DNA of 64,000 nucleotides from Candidatus Gastranaerophilales bacterium (GTDB taxonomy: Bacteria; Cyanobacteriota; Vampirovibrionia; Gastranaerophilales; Gastranaerophilaceae). The notes beneath the pieces are model-generated. The model saw only the letters and a program-made list of their open reading frames with translations, was not told the origin of the DNA and did not search any database. Shown here piece by piece: positions 46,321 through 56,218 of the stretch (the stretch's first letter is position 1; each line of letters begins with the position of its first letter). The stretch lies in contig CALVED010000001.1 in NCBI GenBank assembly GCA_944326485.1, forward strand, positions 186,001-250,000, written 5' to 3'. The position numbers and the translations under genes are program-made.

Positions 46321-47327
46321 AATTTAAATGTTGTGAAAACCTGATGCACCACTTAGTTTTTGCACAATCAGATGTAATGGCTTGTTGTTGTGCAAAAGAC
46401 CACGATTTTATAAAATTCTATAAACAAGAAAATAATGAAATTTTTGATATTGAGCAATACAAAAATACTCGTAATTTTTATATATCTCAGTTTAAGAATA
46501 ATATAATACCAAATGGTTGCAAGAATTGTCCATTTATTGTTGAAAAAGAATGGGATGAAAATATTAAATATAATAATATAATAATTGCGAATAGAACAAA
46601 ATGTTCTTGCAATTGTATTTATTGTTCATTATTAGAAGGTGATTTTTCAGGTAAAAAGAAAAAAGAACTCAATGAAAGAAATAGTTATGATATTAAACCA
46701 ATATTAAAAGCATTAGATGAAAGTAGCTACATTGAAGAAAATTGCAATATTCAAATAGTAGGTGGAGAACCAACAGAGTATCCTAATAAAGAATTTGAAT
46801 GGCTATTACATTTTGCAACAAACAGGAATTGTAAAATCGAAGTTCTTTCTTCAGGAATAAATTATTCAAAAGAGCTTGGAAAAATTCTAAAAACATATTC
46901 TAATAACATTAAAATTTTAATTTCACCAGATTCAGGAACAAAAGAGTTATACAAAAAAATAAAACAAATAAATGCGTTTGATAAAGTATGGGGAAATATA
47001 TCAAAATATATTAAAGATTCCAAAAAAAATAATAATGCCCAAATATATCTAAAATATATTATTATTCCACAAATTAATGATTCTATAGAAGATGTAACTA
47101 ATTTCATAAAAAAATGTGAAAAAGTTAATTGTAAAAATATTGTATTTTCTATAGATTTTAACTGGATAGAAAAAAATGTACAAGTAAGCAACGAATTAAA
47201 AGATTTAGTTATATATATATTTGATAATTATATATATAGTCATACTAATATTGATTTTTCATTTGAACCACAAACAAAAAATTGGTTCTACAAAATAAGA
47301 AATGCAAAGGAAGGTAAACAGCAATAA
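46317..47327 (+). CDS. Radical-SAM protein, type A (GGE-EYP subgroup)
   Basis: 336 aa, overlapping the previous gene by 4 bp. C5, C6, C23-C25, C68, C71; CSCNCIYC 96-103; GGEPTEYPNKEF; ISPDSGTKELYKKIKQIN. Close to 56219 (MKFKCCE start) and 42119. Its stop overlaps the start of the membrane protein by one base. Confidence 0.84.
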   Translation: MKFKCCENLMHHLVFAQSDVMACCCAKDHDFIKFYKQENNEIFDIEQYKNTRNFYISQFKNNIIPNGCKNCPFIVEKEWDENIKYNNIIIANRTKCSCNCIYCSLLEGDFSGKKKKELNERNSYDIKPILKALDESSYIEENCNIQIVGGEPTEYPNKEFEWLLHFATNRNCKIEVLSSGINYSKELGKILKTYSNNIKILISPDSGTKELYKKIKQINAFDKVWGNISKYIKDSKKNNNAQIYLKYIIIPQINDSIEDVTNFIKKCEKVNCKNIVFSIDFNWIEKNVQVSNELKDLVIYIFDNYIYSHTNIDFSFEPQTKNWFYKIRNAKEGKQQ

Positions 47328-48772
47328 TGGAAAATTATTTTAAAGATAAAAAAGTATTACTTTTACTATTTTTTATTTCATTTATTATATTCTTAATTTC
47401 AGCACTTTATTCATATAGAGTTGCATTTTGCGACACGCCCTGTGAATTTTTTAAAGAAATGCTTTTATACAATAATAGTATACTAGATATAATTTTTAAC
47501 TATAACGATAATGTAGTAAGATTTTGGAGTTTTAAAATTCATAGATTTTTTTTCTATCTCTTGTTTCCTTTTTTTAACACAATAAAACAACTTTCAACTT
47601 TATATTCTTTTTCATTAATTACAACACCTTTTGTCTTGTTAATATGTAATTATCTTATTGCAAAACGAACAAAAAGATATGATATAGCAACATTAGCTTT
47701 ATTATATTACTGTTTATTTGAAATTCCATATATTTCTCATTTAGCAAGAGAATATCACATTACAACAATGTTAATTTTTTTATTTTTTTCTTATTTCTTT
47801 AGCAAAGAGAAATTAAAGAATTTTGACTATTTTATCATATTTCTTTTATCAATCTTTCTATTTGAAGCTGGAGAAAATATTGTAATTTTAGGTTCATTAC
47901 TTTTTATACTGGGATTACTTAGCTTTAAAAAAGAGAAAATTAATAATAAAAAATGTCTTTATATGGGAATAATATCAATTATTTTTGCCATTTATACTCT
48001 TACAAAAACTATTTTAAACAATCAAAATGATCCAATTATGACATTTGAAAATTCTATTCCAAGATGGATACATAATATACAAATGCTTCCTGAAGCTATT
48101 TTTACCTCATGCATGATTTTTTCCATAATAGGTATTATAACTATTATTTTATTATTTTTTATAAAAAGAGAACTTAATAAAAAAGATTTATTATGGGGAA
48201 TTCCCCTTTTATTATGTTCTTTATTTTTAGTTTATAAAAATACAAATTTTATTGCAGATCCAAATAAAGAATCTAATTTGTTTATATTATTTCTTTTTAT
48301 ACCTAATTTAATCTTAATAACCATTTGGATTATTGATTATTTTGAAATAAAAATTGAAAATTGTTATTGGAAAAATATATTAACAGTAGTACTAATAGTT
48401 GGTATATTCCAGTTCTTATGGCAAACAAAAAGCTCTTTACTTTGTTTAGAATATACTAATCATTTAAAAAATGAATTAAATAAATCAAAGGGATTAATAA
48501 TTGTTCATTTCGATGAAAAGGATAAAGGATATACATACGATGCTAATGCTTGCTATATGTTTAGAGGATTTATATTAACAGACGAATACAAAATAAAATC
48601 GACTTTATTACCAGATCCTTTACATAGAGATTATACTGGAAACGAAAGTTACGGAACTTATTATGATAAAGAAATAAATAAATTAAAAATACTTGATTGT
48701 CCGTTAAGTTTAAAGAATAAATACTGGGACATTACTGAAATTTCGAAAGTAATTGAGAAAGAAAACAAATAA
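47327..48772 (+). CDS. Polytopic membrane protein, GT-C-like topology
   Basis: 481 aa with about 12 TM helices and a soluble C-terminal tail of about 75 residues (DKGYTYDANACYMFRGF...). The first extracytoplasmic loop after TM1 carries acidic residues (FCDTPCEFFKEML). It resembles the membrane part of the protein at 26930 in layout and lacks TPRs. Last gene of the coupled radical-SAM operon. A polyprenol-sugar-dependent glycosyltransferase or a transporter are the main options; the family is not recognised. Confidence 0.7.
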   Translation: MENYFKDKKVLLLLFFISFIIFLISALYSYRVAFCDTPCEFFKEMLLYNNSILDIIFNYNDNVVRFWSFKIHRFFFYLLFPFFNTIKQLSTLYSFSLITTPFVLLICNYLIAKRTKRYDIATLALLYYCLFEIPYISHLAREYHITTMLIFLFFSYFFSKEKLKNFDYFIIFLLSIFLFEAGENIVILGSLLFILGLLSFKKEKINNKKCLYMGIISIIFAIYTLTKTILNNQNDPIMTFENSIPRWIHNIQMLPEAIFTSCMIFSIIGIITIILLFFIKRELNKKDLLWGIPLLLCSLFLVYKNTNFIADPNKESNLFILFLFIPNLILITIWIIDYFEIKIENCYWKNILTVVLIVGIFQFLWQTKSSLLCLEYTNHLKNELNKSKGLIIVHFDEKDKGYTYDANACYMFRGFILTDEYKIKSTLLPDPLHRDYTGNESYGTYYDKEINKLKILDCPLSLKNKYWDITEISKVIEKENK

Positions 48773-48777
48773 ATTAT

Positions 48778-49662
48778 CTATAATAAAATATTTTGTAACA
48801 TTTGTAAAAATAATTTAGCACATTTTGAAAGTGGTTGATTTTTCTTCCACGCAATAAGGACACCTACTTCTAGTGATGGTTTTAATGGTTTAAAACAAAG
48901 TTTACTATCTCCGGTTAAATTAATTAATCTGTCAATACAAAGTGCATAACAAAAACCCTCATCTACCATTATAGAAGCATTGTAAAGAAGGTTATAAGAA
49001 CCGACTATATCTAGTTTTTCAAAATCAAATCCAAGCCAACCTGATATTAAATTTTTAACTAAATATTGCCTTGAAGTTAATATCGGTATTTTTTTCATAT
49101 CATTTGGTTCGATATATTCTTTATTTGAAAGAAATGAATCCTTTCTCATTAAAAGTCCCCATCGATCTTTTTCATTTAACTGTATAAAACCATATTCTTT
49201 TTTATCAATTGGTTCAATAAAAAGTCCAAAATCTAAAAGTCCTTTATCTAATTTTTCTCTAACATCTTCACCATTGCCGCTATATAAATGATATTTTATA
49301 TTCGGATATATTTTAGAAAGTTCCTTAATTGTCTTTGCAACTATTCTTATAGTTTCTGTTTCCCCTCCGCCTATATATATATCACCTGTCAAATTTTTTC
49401 CATCTACCAAAAACTCAGCTTCAGTTTTATTTGAAAGCTCAACTATTTCTTGTGCTCTTGCTTTTAATAGTTTACCATCATCTGTCAGTGTAATTTTTTT
49501 ATTTCTTTTTCCTCTAATCAAAAGTTTTGTCTTTAATTCTTTTTCTAAATCCATTAATTGTCTGGATAAAGTAGGCTGGGTTATATGTAAAACACCCGCT
49601 GCTTTTGAAATACTTTCCTCTTGTGCTACTGCTAAAAAATATTTTAAAACTCTAATTTCCAT
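48778..49662 (-). CDS. LysR-family transcriptional regulator
   Basis: 294 aa. N-terminal HTH (MEIRVLKYFLAVAQEESISKAAGVLHITQPTLSRQLMDLEKEL) and a periplasmic-binding-protein-like effector domain from about residue 90. It is divergent from the CMD-cupin operon with 118 bp between them, the usual layout for a LysR regulator of that operon. Confidence 0.93.
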   Translation of the reverse strand: MEIRVLKYFLAVAQEESISKAAGVLHITQPTLSRQLMDLEKELKTKLLIRGKRNKKITLTDDGKLLKARAQEIVELSNKTEAEFLVDGKNLTGDIYIGGGETETIRIVAKTIKELSKIYPNIKYHLYSGNGEDVREKLDKGLLDFGLFIEPIDKKEYGFIQLNEKDRWGLLMRKDSFLSNKEYIEPNDMKKIPILTSRQYLVKNLISGWLGFDFEKLDIVGSYNLLYNASIMVDEGFCYALCIDRLINLTGDSKLCFKPLKPSLEVGVLIAWKKNQPLSKCAKLFLQMLQNILL

Positions 49663-49683
49663 AAATTAATTTTAACTACTTAT

Positions 49684-49704
49684 TATATGCTCGTCAAGCA
49701 TATA
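49684..49704. promoter_or_regulatory. Inverted repeat in the LysR/CMD-cupin intergenic region
   Basis: TATATGCT (49684-49691) and AGCATATA (49697-49704), 8-bp arms around CGTCA. Position between divergent LysR and target genes makes it the best operator candidate. Confidence 0.5.
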
Positions 49705-49780
49705 TATCTATACAATATAGGTATTTGCTATTTTATAAAAATAGATAAATAATGAAAATACAAAAAATGAGGTTATACGT

Positions 49781-51022
49781 ATGTTTAAGAAATCATTTTC
49801 AATTTTAATCTTATTATTTTTATTTCAATTTAATTACTTGGAAGCACTTTCTATAGAAAGGAAAACAAATACAATGAAGAATCAAACAAGAGAAGATATT
49901 TGTAAAACAAATTACGAAAATTTATTTAAAACAAATTGGAATCCAAATACTGGTTCCGACCCTGAAATGATGAATATTTTACAAAAATACATTTTCGGAG
50001 AAATATTTACAATAGGAAATTTAGATAATAAAACGAGAGAAATGATAACTGTAACATCTCTTACAGTACAACAAACACTACCTCAATTAAAAGCACATAT
50101 TAATGCCCTGTTAAATACAGGTGCAACACCATTAGAAGTGAGAGAAATAATATATCAATGTGCACCATTTATTGGGTTTCCCAAAACTCTTAATGCAATA
50201 GAAGTTATGAACCAAGTTTTTACTGAAAAGGGAATCAATTTACCTTTAGAGGATACAGCCACAACAAATGAAACTAACAGATACAATTTAGGAAAGAATA
50301 TACAAAATCCAATATATGGAGATGAAATAGAAAACGCACTTAGCTCTGTTCCTAACAAAATGGGGAAAGATGTCAGTAATTTACTTACAGAAGTTTGTTT
50401 TGGCGATTTTTACACAAGAAAAGGACTGGATATAAAAACAAGAGAATTGCTTGTTCTTGCAATATTAACAACAACTGGCAACACTGATACATTGAATAGC
50501 CATATTAAAGGAAATTTAAAAATAGGGAATTCAAAAGAAACAATTGCAGCAGTTATAATCCAATGTATGCCGTATACAGGTTTTCCTAATGCAATAAAAG
50601 CACTTAAAGTATTACAAGATGACAAAACCGAAGAATTAAATCAACCATTTAAAAAAGGAGAAATAAATCCTTATAATCAATTTTTTACAGGAACAACACA
50701 TCTGAATATGCTTGTAGAAAAAGATGATATATGGAATTCATCAATAGGAAACGTAACTTTTAATAAAGGAAGTCGAACTAATTGGCATAAGCACTCAGGC
50801 GGACAAATACTTTTAGTAACAGCAGGTGAAGGCAGATATCAGGAAAAAGGCAAACCTATCCAAATACTAAAACAAGGTGATGTTGTAAAAATACCAATTA
50901 ATGTAGTTCATTGGCACGGAGCTGCACCAGACAATGATTTTGCACATATTTCAATAGAAACAAATATTCCAAATAATCAAACAACCTGGCTTGAACCGGT
51001 AAAAGATAATGAATATAAATAG
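49781..51022 (+). CDS. Exported carboxymuconolactone-decarboxylase-like protein with cupin domain
   Basis: 413 aa. Signal peptide at 1-22 ([18 protein letters not shown]). Two CMD/AhpD-like domains (about 45-145 and 180-275: [48 protein letters not shown] and the repeat [44 protein letters not shown]). The C-terminal cupin has [18 protein letters not shown] and HWHGAAP. Such proteins are linked with quinone or peroxide stress; substrate unknown. First gene of a five-gene operon. Confidence 0.88.
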   Translation: MFKKSFSILILLFLFQFNYLEALSIERKTNTMKNQTREDICKTNYENLFKTNWNPNTGSDPEMMNILQKYIFGEIFTIGNLDNKTREMITVTSLTVQQTLPQLKAHINALLNTGATPLEVREIIYQCAPFIGFPKTLNAIEVMNQVFTEKGINLPLEDTATTNETNRYNLGKNIQNPIYGDEIENALSSVPNKMGKDVSNLLTEVCFGDFYTRKGLDIKTRELLVLAILTTTGNTDTLNSHIKGNLKIGNSKETIAAVIIQCMPYTGFPNAIKALKVLQDDKTEELNQPFKKGEINPYNQFFTGTTHLNMLVEKDDIWNSSIGNVTFNKGSRTNWHKHSGGQILLVTAGEGRYQEKGKPIQILKQGDVVKIPINVVHWHGAAPDNDFAHISIETNIPNNQTTWLEPVKDNEYK

Positions 51023-51030
51023 AGGTTAAT

Positions 51031-51600
51031 ATGGATTTAAACGAATTTTTATCACACCTAAACAGCGGAAAAGAAGTAATTGCAAAATCTGATATACATA
51101 TTTATATGACATATTTGGCAGACGAAGCAATGAAACAATCAGATGAGTTAAACAACAAATATAACCCACCCGAAAAAGTACAAGAATTATTTTTCAAGCT
51201 AATTAATAAACCAATTGATAAAACTTTTCGTTTGTTTCCGCCTTTTTACACTGATTGCGGAAAAAATATAAAGATCGGAAAAAATGTATTTATTAATTCT
51301 TGCTGTCATTTTCAGGATCAAGGCGGAATTGAAATAGGTAACAACGTATTGATTGGTCATAATGTAGTAATTGCGACGTTAAATCATAATCCAAGTCCAA
51401 AATTAAGGGCATCAATAATACCTAAAAGAGTAAAAATAGGCAATGATGTATGGATTGGATCCAATTCAACAATTCTTCCGGGCGTTACAATAGAAGATGG
51501 GGCAATAATTGCTGCTGGTGCTGTTGTAACAAAAGATGTAAAGAAAAACACTATTGTAGGAGGTAATCCTGCAAAAATTATAAAAGAAATTGAGGTATAG
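51031..51600 (+). CDS. Hexapeptide-repeat sugar O-acetyltransferase (Maa/LacA type)
   Basis: 189 aa. Left-handed beta-helix with [36 protein letters not shown], the catalytic His in [40 protein letters not shown] and IVGGNPAKI. Cytoplasmic acetyl-CoA-dependent enzyme. It sits in the LysR-linked operon. Confidence 0.9.
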   Translation: MDLNEFLSHLNSGKEVIAKSDIHIYMTYLADEAMKQSDELNNKYNPPEKVQELFFKLINKPIDKTFRLFPPFYTDCGKNIKIGKNVFINSCCHFQDQGGIEIGNNVLIGHNVVIATLNHNPSPKLRASIIPKRVKIGNDVWIGSNSTILPGVTIEDGAIIAAGAVVTKDVKKNTIVGGNPAKIIKEIEV

Positions 51601-51603
51601 TTT

Positions 51604-52551
51604 ATGTTATATGAAACACACTATAATGAAGGTAAAAAAGTTTGGTTCAATAAACTTAATACAAAGATTGCAGGTCTTTTATTTCTACCTAAAAATTTTA
51701 ATGAAAATGAAAAATACCCAGCAATAGTAATCTGTCATCCCGGAGGTGGAGTAAAAGAACAATGTTCTTCTTTATATGCTTGGAACTTGGCACAAAACGG
51801 ATTTATAGCCCTAGCTTTTGATGCAAGTCACCAAGGAGAAAGCGAAGGCTTACCAAGATACTTAGAAGATCCAACATCAAGAGTTGAAGATATCAGAAGT
51901 GCCGTAGACTATCTTGTAACACTTTCTTTTGTAAATGAAGATAAAATAGGGGCAATGGGAATTTGTGCTGGTGGCGGATATACAATTAATGCAATTCAAA
52001 CAGAATATAGAATAAAAGCAGCAGCAGGAATAAGCACTTGGGATGTTGGCGATAGTGCAAAAAATGATTTCCCCGGAGTAAATATTGATAATTTTATGCA
52101 AAAACTTTTAAAAGAAGTTGCAGAAGCAAGAACGAAAGAAGCAAAAGGAGATAAGCCATTATATTGGCAATATGTACCAAACTCTGAAAAAGAAATTAAT
52201 GAAAATACATCTACAATACAAAAGGAAGCATACGAATATTACAGAACTTCCAGATGTTCATATCCGACATCTGTCAATAAATATCTTGTATCAAGCAATG
52301 ATAAATTAGCAGCTTGGGATGCATTTTCTCACATTGACACAGTATCACCAAGACCAATTTTATTTATAGTTGGAAGTAAAGCCGATACTTTATACTTTAC
52401 AAATGACGGATACCAAAAAGCAAAAGAACCAAAAGAAATTTATGTAATTGAAGGTGCAACTCATGTTGATTTATATGACAAACCGGAATTTGTTAACCAA
52501 GTAGTCAGAAAATTAGTTGATTTTTTTAATAAAGGATTAAAAGATGATTAA
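51604..52551 (+). CDS. Alpha/beta hydrolase (dienelactone-hydrolase-like)
   Basis: 315 aa, cytoplasmic. Oxyanion region VICHPGGGVKEQ; nucleophile elbow MGICAGGGYT with Cys as in dienelactone hydrolases; acid in LFIVGSKAD; His in EGATHVDLYD. Paralogue of the next gene, which it overlaps by 8 bp. Confidence 0.87.
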   Translation: MLYETHYNEGKKVWFNKLNTKIAGLLFLPKNFNENEKYPAIVICHPGGGVKEQCSSLYAWNLAQNGFIALAFDASHQGESEGLPRYLEDPTSRVEDIRSAVDYLVTLSFVNEDKIGAMGICAGGGYTINAIQTEYRIKAAAGISTWDVGDSAKNDFPGVNIDNFMQKLLKEVAEARTKEAKGDKPLYWQYVPNSEKEINENTSTIQKEAYEYYRTSRCSYPTSVNKYLVSSNDKLAAWDAFSHIDTVSPRPILFIVGSKADTLYFTNDGYQKAKEPKEIYVIEGATHVDLYDKPEFVNQVVRKLVDFFNKGLKDD

Positions 52552-53575
52552 AAAATTATTCGCAGGAATTTTACTATTTTTATTATTTATAGGAGTAAAT
52601 AATATGGCTAAAGCAAAAATAAATGAATGGAACAAAATATTCAAACAAAGTAACGAAGTAGAAATTAAGAAAGTAAATTTCAAGAACAGATTTGGAATTA
52701 CTCTTGCCGGGGATATGTATATCCCCAAAAAAATAAAAAAAGGTGAAAAACTTTCTGCAATAGCAATATCAGGCCCATTTGGAGCAGTAAAAGAACAAGC
52801 TTCCGGTTATTATGCACAGACATTAGCTGAAAAAGGCTTTATAACTTTAGCATTTGATCCTTCATACACAGGTGAAAGTGGCGGAGAGCCAAGAAATATT
52901 GCATCACCAGACATAAACACGGAAGATTTTAGTGCTGCAGTTGATTTTTTAAGCAATCAAAAAAATGTTGATGCTGAAAAAACAGGAGTACTTGGAATAT
53001 GCGGTTTTGGAGGTTTTGCTTTAAACGCTGCTCAAATTGATACCAGAATAAAAGCTACAGTAACTTCTACAATGTACGATATGACAAGAGTTAGTGCAAA
53101 AGGATACAATGATTCAATTGATGAAACAGGAAGATATAAATTAAAACAAGAATTAAATAAACAAAGAACTGAAGATTTTAAAAATAAAACATATGCTAAA
53201 GCTACAGGTCTACCAGAAAAACTTACAGGTAATGAACCGCTTTTTGTTAAAGAATATTGGGAATACTATAAAACCCCAAGAGGTTTTCATAAGAATTCAA
53301 TAAATTCAAATGGCAATTGGAATACTACCTCGGTTCTTTCTTTGATAAATTTACCTATTCTTGCATATAGCAATGAGATAAAAACTCCTGTATTAATGAT
53401 TCACGGAGAAAAAGCTCACAGCAGATATTTTAGTGAAGATGCATATAAAAATTTAAAAGGTGATAATAAACAATTACTTATTATTAAAGATGCAAATCAT
53501 GTAGATTTATATGATAATGCGGAAAAAATACCATTTAATACTATTGCTGAATTTTATAAAAATAACTTAAAATAG
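52544..53575 (+). CDS. Exported alpha/beta hydrolase
   Basis: 343 aa. Signal peptide MIKKLFAGILLFLLFIGVNN with a likely AKA cleavage region near residue 24. ISGPFGAVKEQ, LGICGFGGFALN (Cys nucleophile), LMIHGEKAHS, DANHVDLYDN. Relative of the preceding cytoplasmic enzyme, suggesting one reaction on both sides of the membrane or a duplication. Confidence 0.87.
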   Translation: MIKKLFAGILLFLLFIGVNNMAKAKINEWNKIFKQSNEVEIKKVNFKNRFGITLAGDMYIPKKIKKGEKLSAIAISGPFGAVKEQASGYYAQTLAEKGFITLAFDPSYTGESGGEPRNIASPDINTEDFSAAVDFLSNQKNVDAEKTGVLGICGFGGFALNAAQIDTRIKATVTSTMYDMTRVSAKGYNDSIDETGRYKLKQELNKQRTEDFKNKTYAKATGLPEKLTGNEPLFVKEYWEYYKTPRGFHKNSINSNGNWNTTSVLSLINLPILAYSNEIKTPVLMIHGEKAHSRYFSEDAYKNLKGDNKQLLIIKDANHVDLYDNAEKIPFNTIAEFYKNNLK

Positions 53576-53594
53576 AATAAAAAGAGGTGTTTAT

Positions 53595-54137
53595 ATGAGT
53601 AAAAAAGTTTTAGTAATATCAACAAGTTTTAGAAACGGTTCAAATTCTGATATTTTAGCTGATGAATTTATAAAAGGAGCAATTGATGCAGGCAACAGCG
53701 TTGAAAAAATCAACCTAAAAGATAAAACTATAGCATTCTGCAAAGGATGTTTAGCATGCCAGCATACTAAAAAATGTGTAATAAATGATGATGCGGTTAA
53801 GATTTTTGAAACAATAAAAGATGTTGATGTTGTAGTTTGGGCAACTCCGGTATATTACTATAATATGTCAGGACAAATGAAAACATTAATAGACAGATTA
53901 AATCCATTATTTGTTTCAGACTATAAATTCAAAGATGTATATTTAATAGCAACAGCAGCAGAAGCAGATGAAGCAGCAATAAATGGCACAATTACAGGAT
54001 TAATGGGTTGGATAGAATGTTTAGATAAAACAAACTTAAAAGATGTAATTAAAGCAGTAGGTGTATGTGCTGCTAAAGAAGTTTATAATATTGAATCATA
54101 TATGAAGAAAGTATATAATATGGGATATAATATATAA
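53595..54137 (+). CDS. Flavodoxin-like NAD(P)H-dependent FMN reductase
   Basis: 180 aa. The phosphate loop STSFRNGSNSDILADEF, FCKGCLACQHTKKCVINDDA (cysteine cluster of the iron-sulfur-flavoprotein-like group), WATPVYYYNMSGQMKTLIDRLNPLF. AGAGG precedes ATG. Last gene of the LysR-linked operon; probably quinone or similar reduction. Confidence 0.9.
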   Translation: MSKKVLVISTSFRNGSNSDILADEFIKGAIDAGNSVEKINLKDKTIAFCKGCLACQHTKKCVINDDAVKIFETIKDVDVVVWATPVYYYNMSGQMKTLIDRLNPLFVSDYKFKDVYLIATAAEADEAAINGTITGLMGWIECLDKTNLKDVIKAVGVCAAKEVYNIESYMKKVYNMGYNI

Positions 54138-54179
54138 TTATTTACTATAAATTTATATACTAAAAGATTTTTTATACCT

Positions 54180-55166
54180 ATGACATATAATTATTGTAGA
54201 AATTTAATAAATACTCTAAGCTTTCATCAACATAATGTTCGATTTTGTACAACTCTTAATATGGGGGAGCTTATTTCGACTTATGAAGAAACCCCAAAGG
54301 AATTAGCTTATAAAATTAAGGAAACTAGAGAAAAAATAAGGAATAACTTAATTAATGGTATAATTCCTACACATTGTTTAAATTGTATATATAAAAATAA
54401 CGAATATATTACCCAAGATAAAATCACAAAAATTGATTTATTTTATTGGTTTCATTGTAACTGTAGCTGTTTTTATTGTTCCTACCGAGATGAAACTAAG
54501 GGAGAATTTTCAGACAAAGAAAAAATTGGCAATCCTATTATATACGATACAATCAAAGAATTATATAGACTTAATGAAATTAATACTGAGGAACTGGATG
54601 TTAATGTCGGTGGCGGTGAGCTTGGTGTATTAAAAGAATTTCCTAAACTTATTGATTTATTTTTAGAAAATAATGTTAAGACTGTCTTTTGTGAAAGTTC
54701 AGGTATTAAATATTCAAAAGCAGTAGAAAAACTTTTAAGAAAAGGTAAAGGGTGTATAACCGTTGCAGTATGTAGCGGAACTCCTGAAACATATAAAAAG
54801 ATTAAAAGAAGAGATAAATACAGACAAGTTATGAAAAATTTAAAAAAATATGTAAATGCTGCAAAAAAAGATAAAAATGCTCCAGATAATATATATAACG
54901 TCGTTTCAAAATATATTATATTAGAAAATTGTAATAATAATTTAACAGAAGTAAAAAAATGGCTTTCAGAATCTCAAAAATGCGGAATAAAACATGTTGA
55001 AGTAAGCATGGAATTTTGTTGGGGAACAAAATCAAAAAAAGGACAAAAAATTGAAGATTATAATTATGAAATATTTAAATATGTCGAAAATGAATGTAAG
55101 AACTTAGGATTATTATTAAGAGAGAATAAAACATCTAAAGCATTAATGGAAAAAGGGGTTTATTAA
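54180..55166 (+). CDS. Radical-SAM protein, type A
   Basis: 328 aa. C6, C23, C66, C69 (only single Cys at 23); CNCSCFYC 93-100; VGGGELGVLKEF; the conserved Asp of SxDxGT is replaced in AVCSGTPETYKKIKRRD. No clear Shine-Dalgarno. Two bases separate it from the PanE-like gene. Confidence 0.82.
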   Translation: MTYNYCRNLINTLSFHQHNVRFCTTLNMGELISTYEETPKELAYKIKETREKIRNNLINGIIPTHCLNCIYKNNEYITQDKITKIDLFYWFHCNCSCFYCSYRDETKGEFSDKEKIGNPIIYDTIKELYRLNEINTEELDVNVGGGELGVLKEFPKLIDLFLENNVKTVFCESSGIKYSKAVEKLLRKGKGCITVAVCSGTPETYKKIKRRDKYRQVMKNLKKYVNAAKKDKNAPDNIYNVVSKYIILENCNNNLTEVKKWLSESQKCGIKHVEVSMEFCWGTKSKKGQKIEDYNYEIFKYVENECKNLGLLLRENKTSKALMEKGVY

Positions 55167-55168
55167 AT

Positions 55169-56152
55169 ATGCAAAATAAATTATTAAATATTTTCAAACC
55201 CAAATTAAAATATTTAATAATAGGAGCAGGGTCAACCGGAGCTACTTTTTCGTGTTTCTTACATTCTGCAAAAAAGAATGTAACCTTAATTTCAAAATAT
55301 GAAAATGTAATAAAAAATGCAAAAGAGAAAAAAGGAATAAAATTAATTTCTAATGTAAAAGGAGAAAAGAGATACAAAATAAATATACAAACGGAGCAAA
55401 CATACAAAGGCAAAGCGGATGTTATAATTCTTTGCATTAGAACTCCTGATATTTTTTCCTCAATTCCATTTATAAAGAAGGTTTCACACAATAATACAAT
55501 AGTAACATCAATTGCAAATGGGTTTGGAATAAGTTATTTTTTGAAAAAAGAACTACCAAATTTACACATTTTAGATTCAAATTTTGTAGGTAAATGCAGA
55601 TGGTACAATAGAAATGATGTCGAATATCTACAACAAAGAGAATATGTTGAATTCAATTTTGCAGACAAATATAATTCAATAGACCCAAAAATATTAAACA
55701 AAATAAAAACTGATTTTCAAGAAGCAGGAATGAATACAACATTAATGAGCGAGAAACAATTTACTCAAATAGCATTTGAGCGTTTAATAACACGTTCTCC
55801 ATTTGAAGCAACTTGTATTTATTATAATATTTGTGCACACGATTTTTATGGTGAAAGTTTAAAAACATTCAAAGATTTGTGCCAAGAACTTTTAATTTTA
55901 GCAAATGCGATGAAAATAGATATTAGAAATGATTTTTTAGATGAATATTATGCTAATTTTGAGAAATATAAAGAAAGAGATGATGCAAATGTATATTCTT
56001 CAATATTACAAGATATAAAAATCGGTCAAAATTCTGAAATAGATTTCTTATTTTTTATAGTTCTTGAGTTAGCAAAAAAATACGATTTAAACCTTCCAAC
56101 TTATTCTAAAATTGCAGAAAAATTTAAAAAGTATCAATCTTTTTATTTATAA
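55169..56152 (+). CDS. ApbA/PanE-like NAD(P)-dependent 2-ketoacid reductase family protein
   Basis: 327 aa. N-terminal Rossmann fold YLIIGAGSTGATFSCFLHSAKKNVTLIS, then VIILCIRTPDI, SIANGFGIS, and a helical C-terminal domain (ILQDIKIGQNSEIDFLFFIVLELAKK). It matches the ketopantoate-reductase superfamily, with a diverged active-site region. Its position in a radical-SAM pair (54180, 56219) suggests a role in the same product pathway and not in CoA synthesis. Confidence 0.8.
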   Translation: MQNKLLNIFKPKLKYLIIGAGSTGATFSCFLHSAKKNVTLISKYENVIKNAKEKKGIKLISNVKGEKRYKINIQTEQTYKGKADVIILCIRTPDIFSSIPFIKKVSHNNTIVTSIANGFGISYFLKKELPNLHILDSNFVGKCRWYNRNDVEYLQQREYVEFNFADKYNSIDPKILNKIKTDFQEAGMNTTLMSEKQFTQIAFERLITRSPFEATCIYYNICAHDFYGESLKTFKDLCQELLILANAMKIDIRNDFLDEYYANFEKYKERDDANVYSSILQDIKIGQNSEIDFLFFIVLELAKKYDLNLPTYSKIAEKFKKYQSFYL

Positions 56153-56218
56153 AATTTTCTTATTTCTAGACTAAAAAAAGGTTATATGATAACATTTTAT
56201 CAGTAGAAGGGAAGAGAA

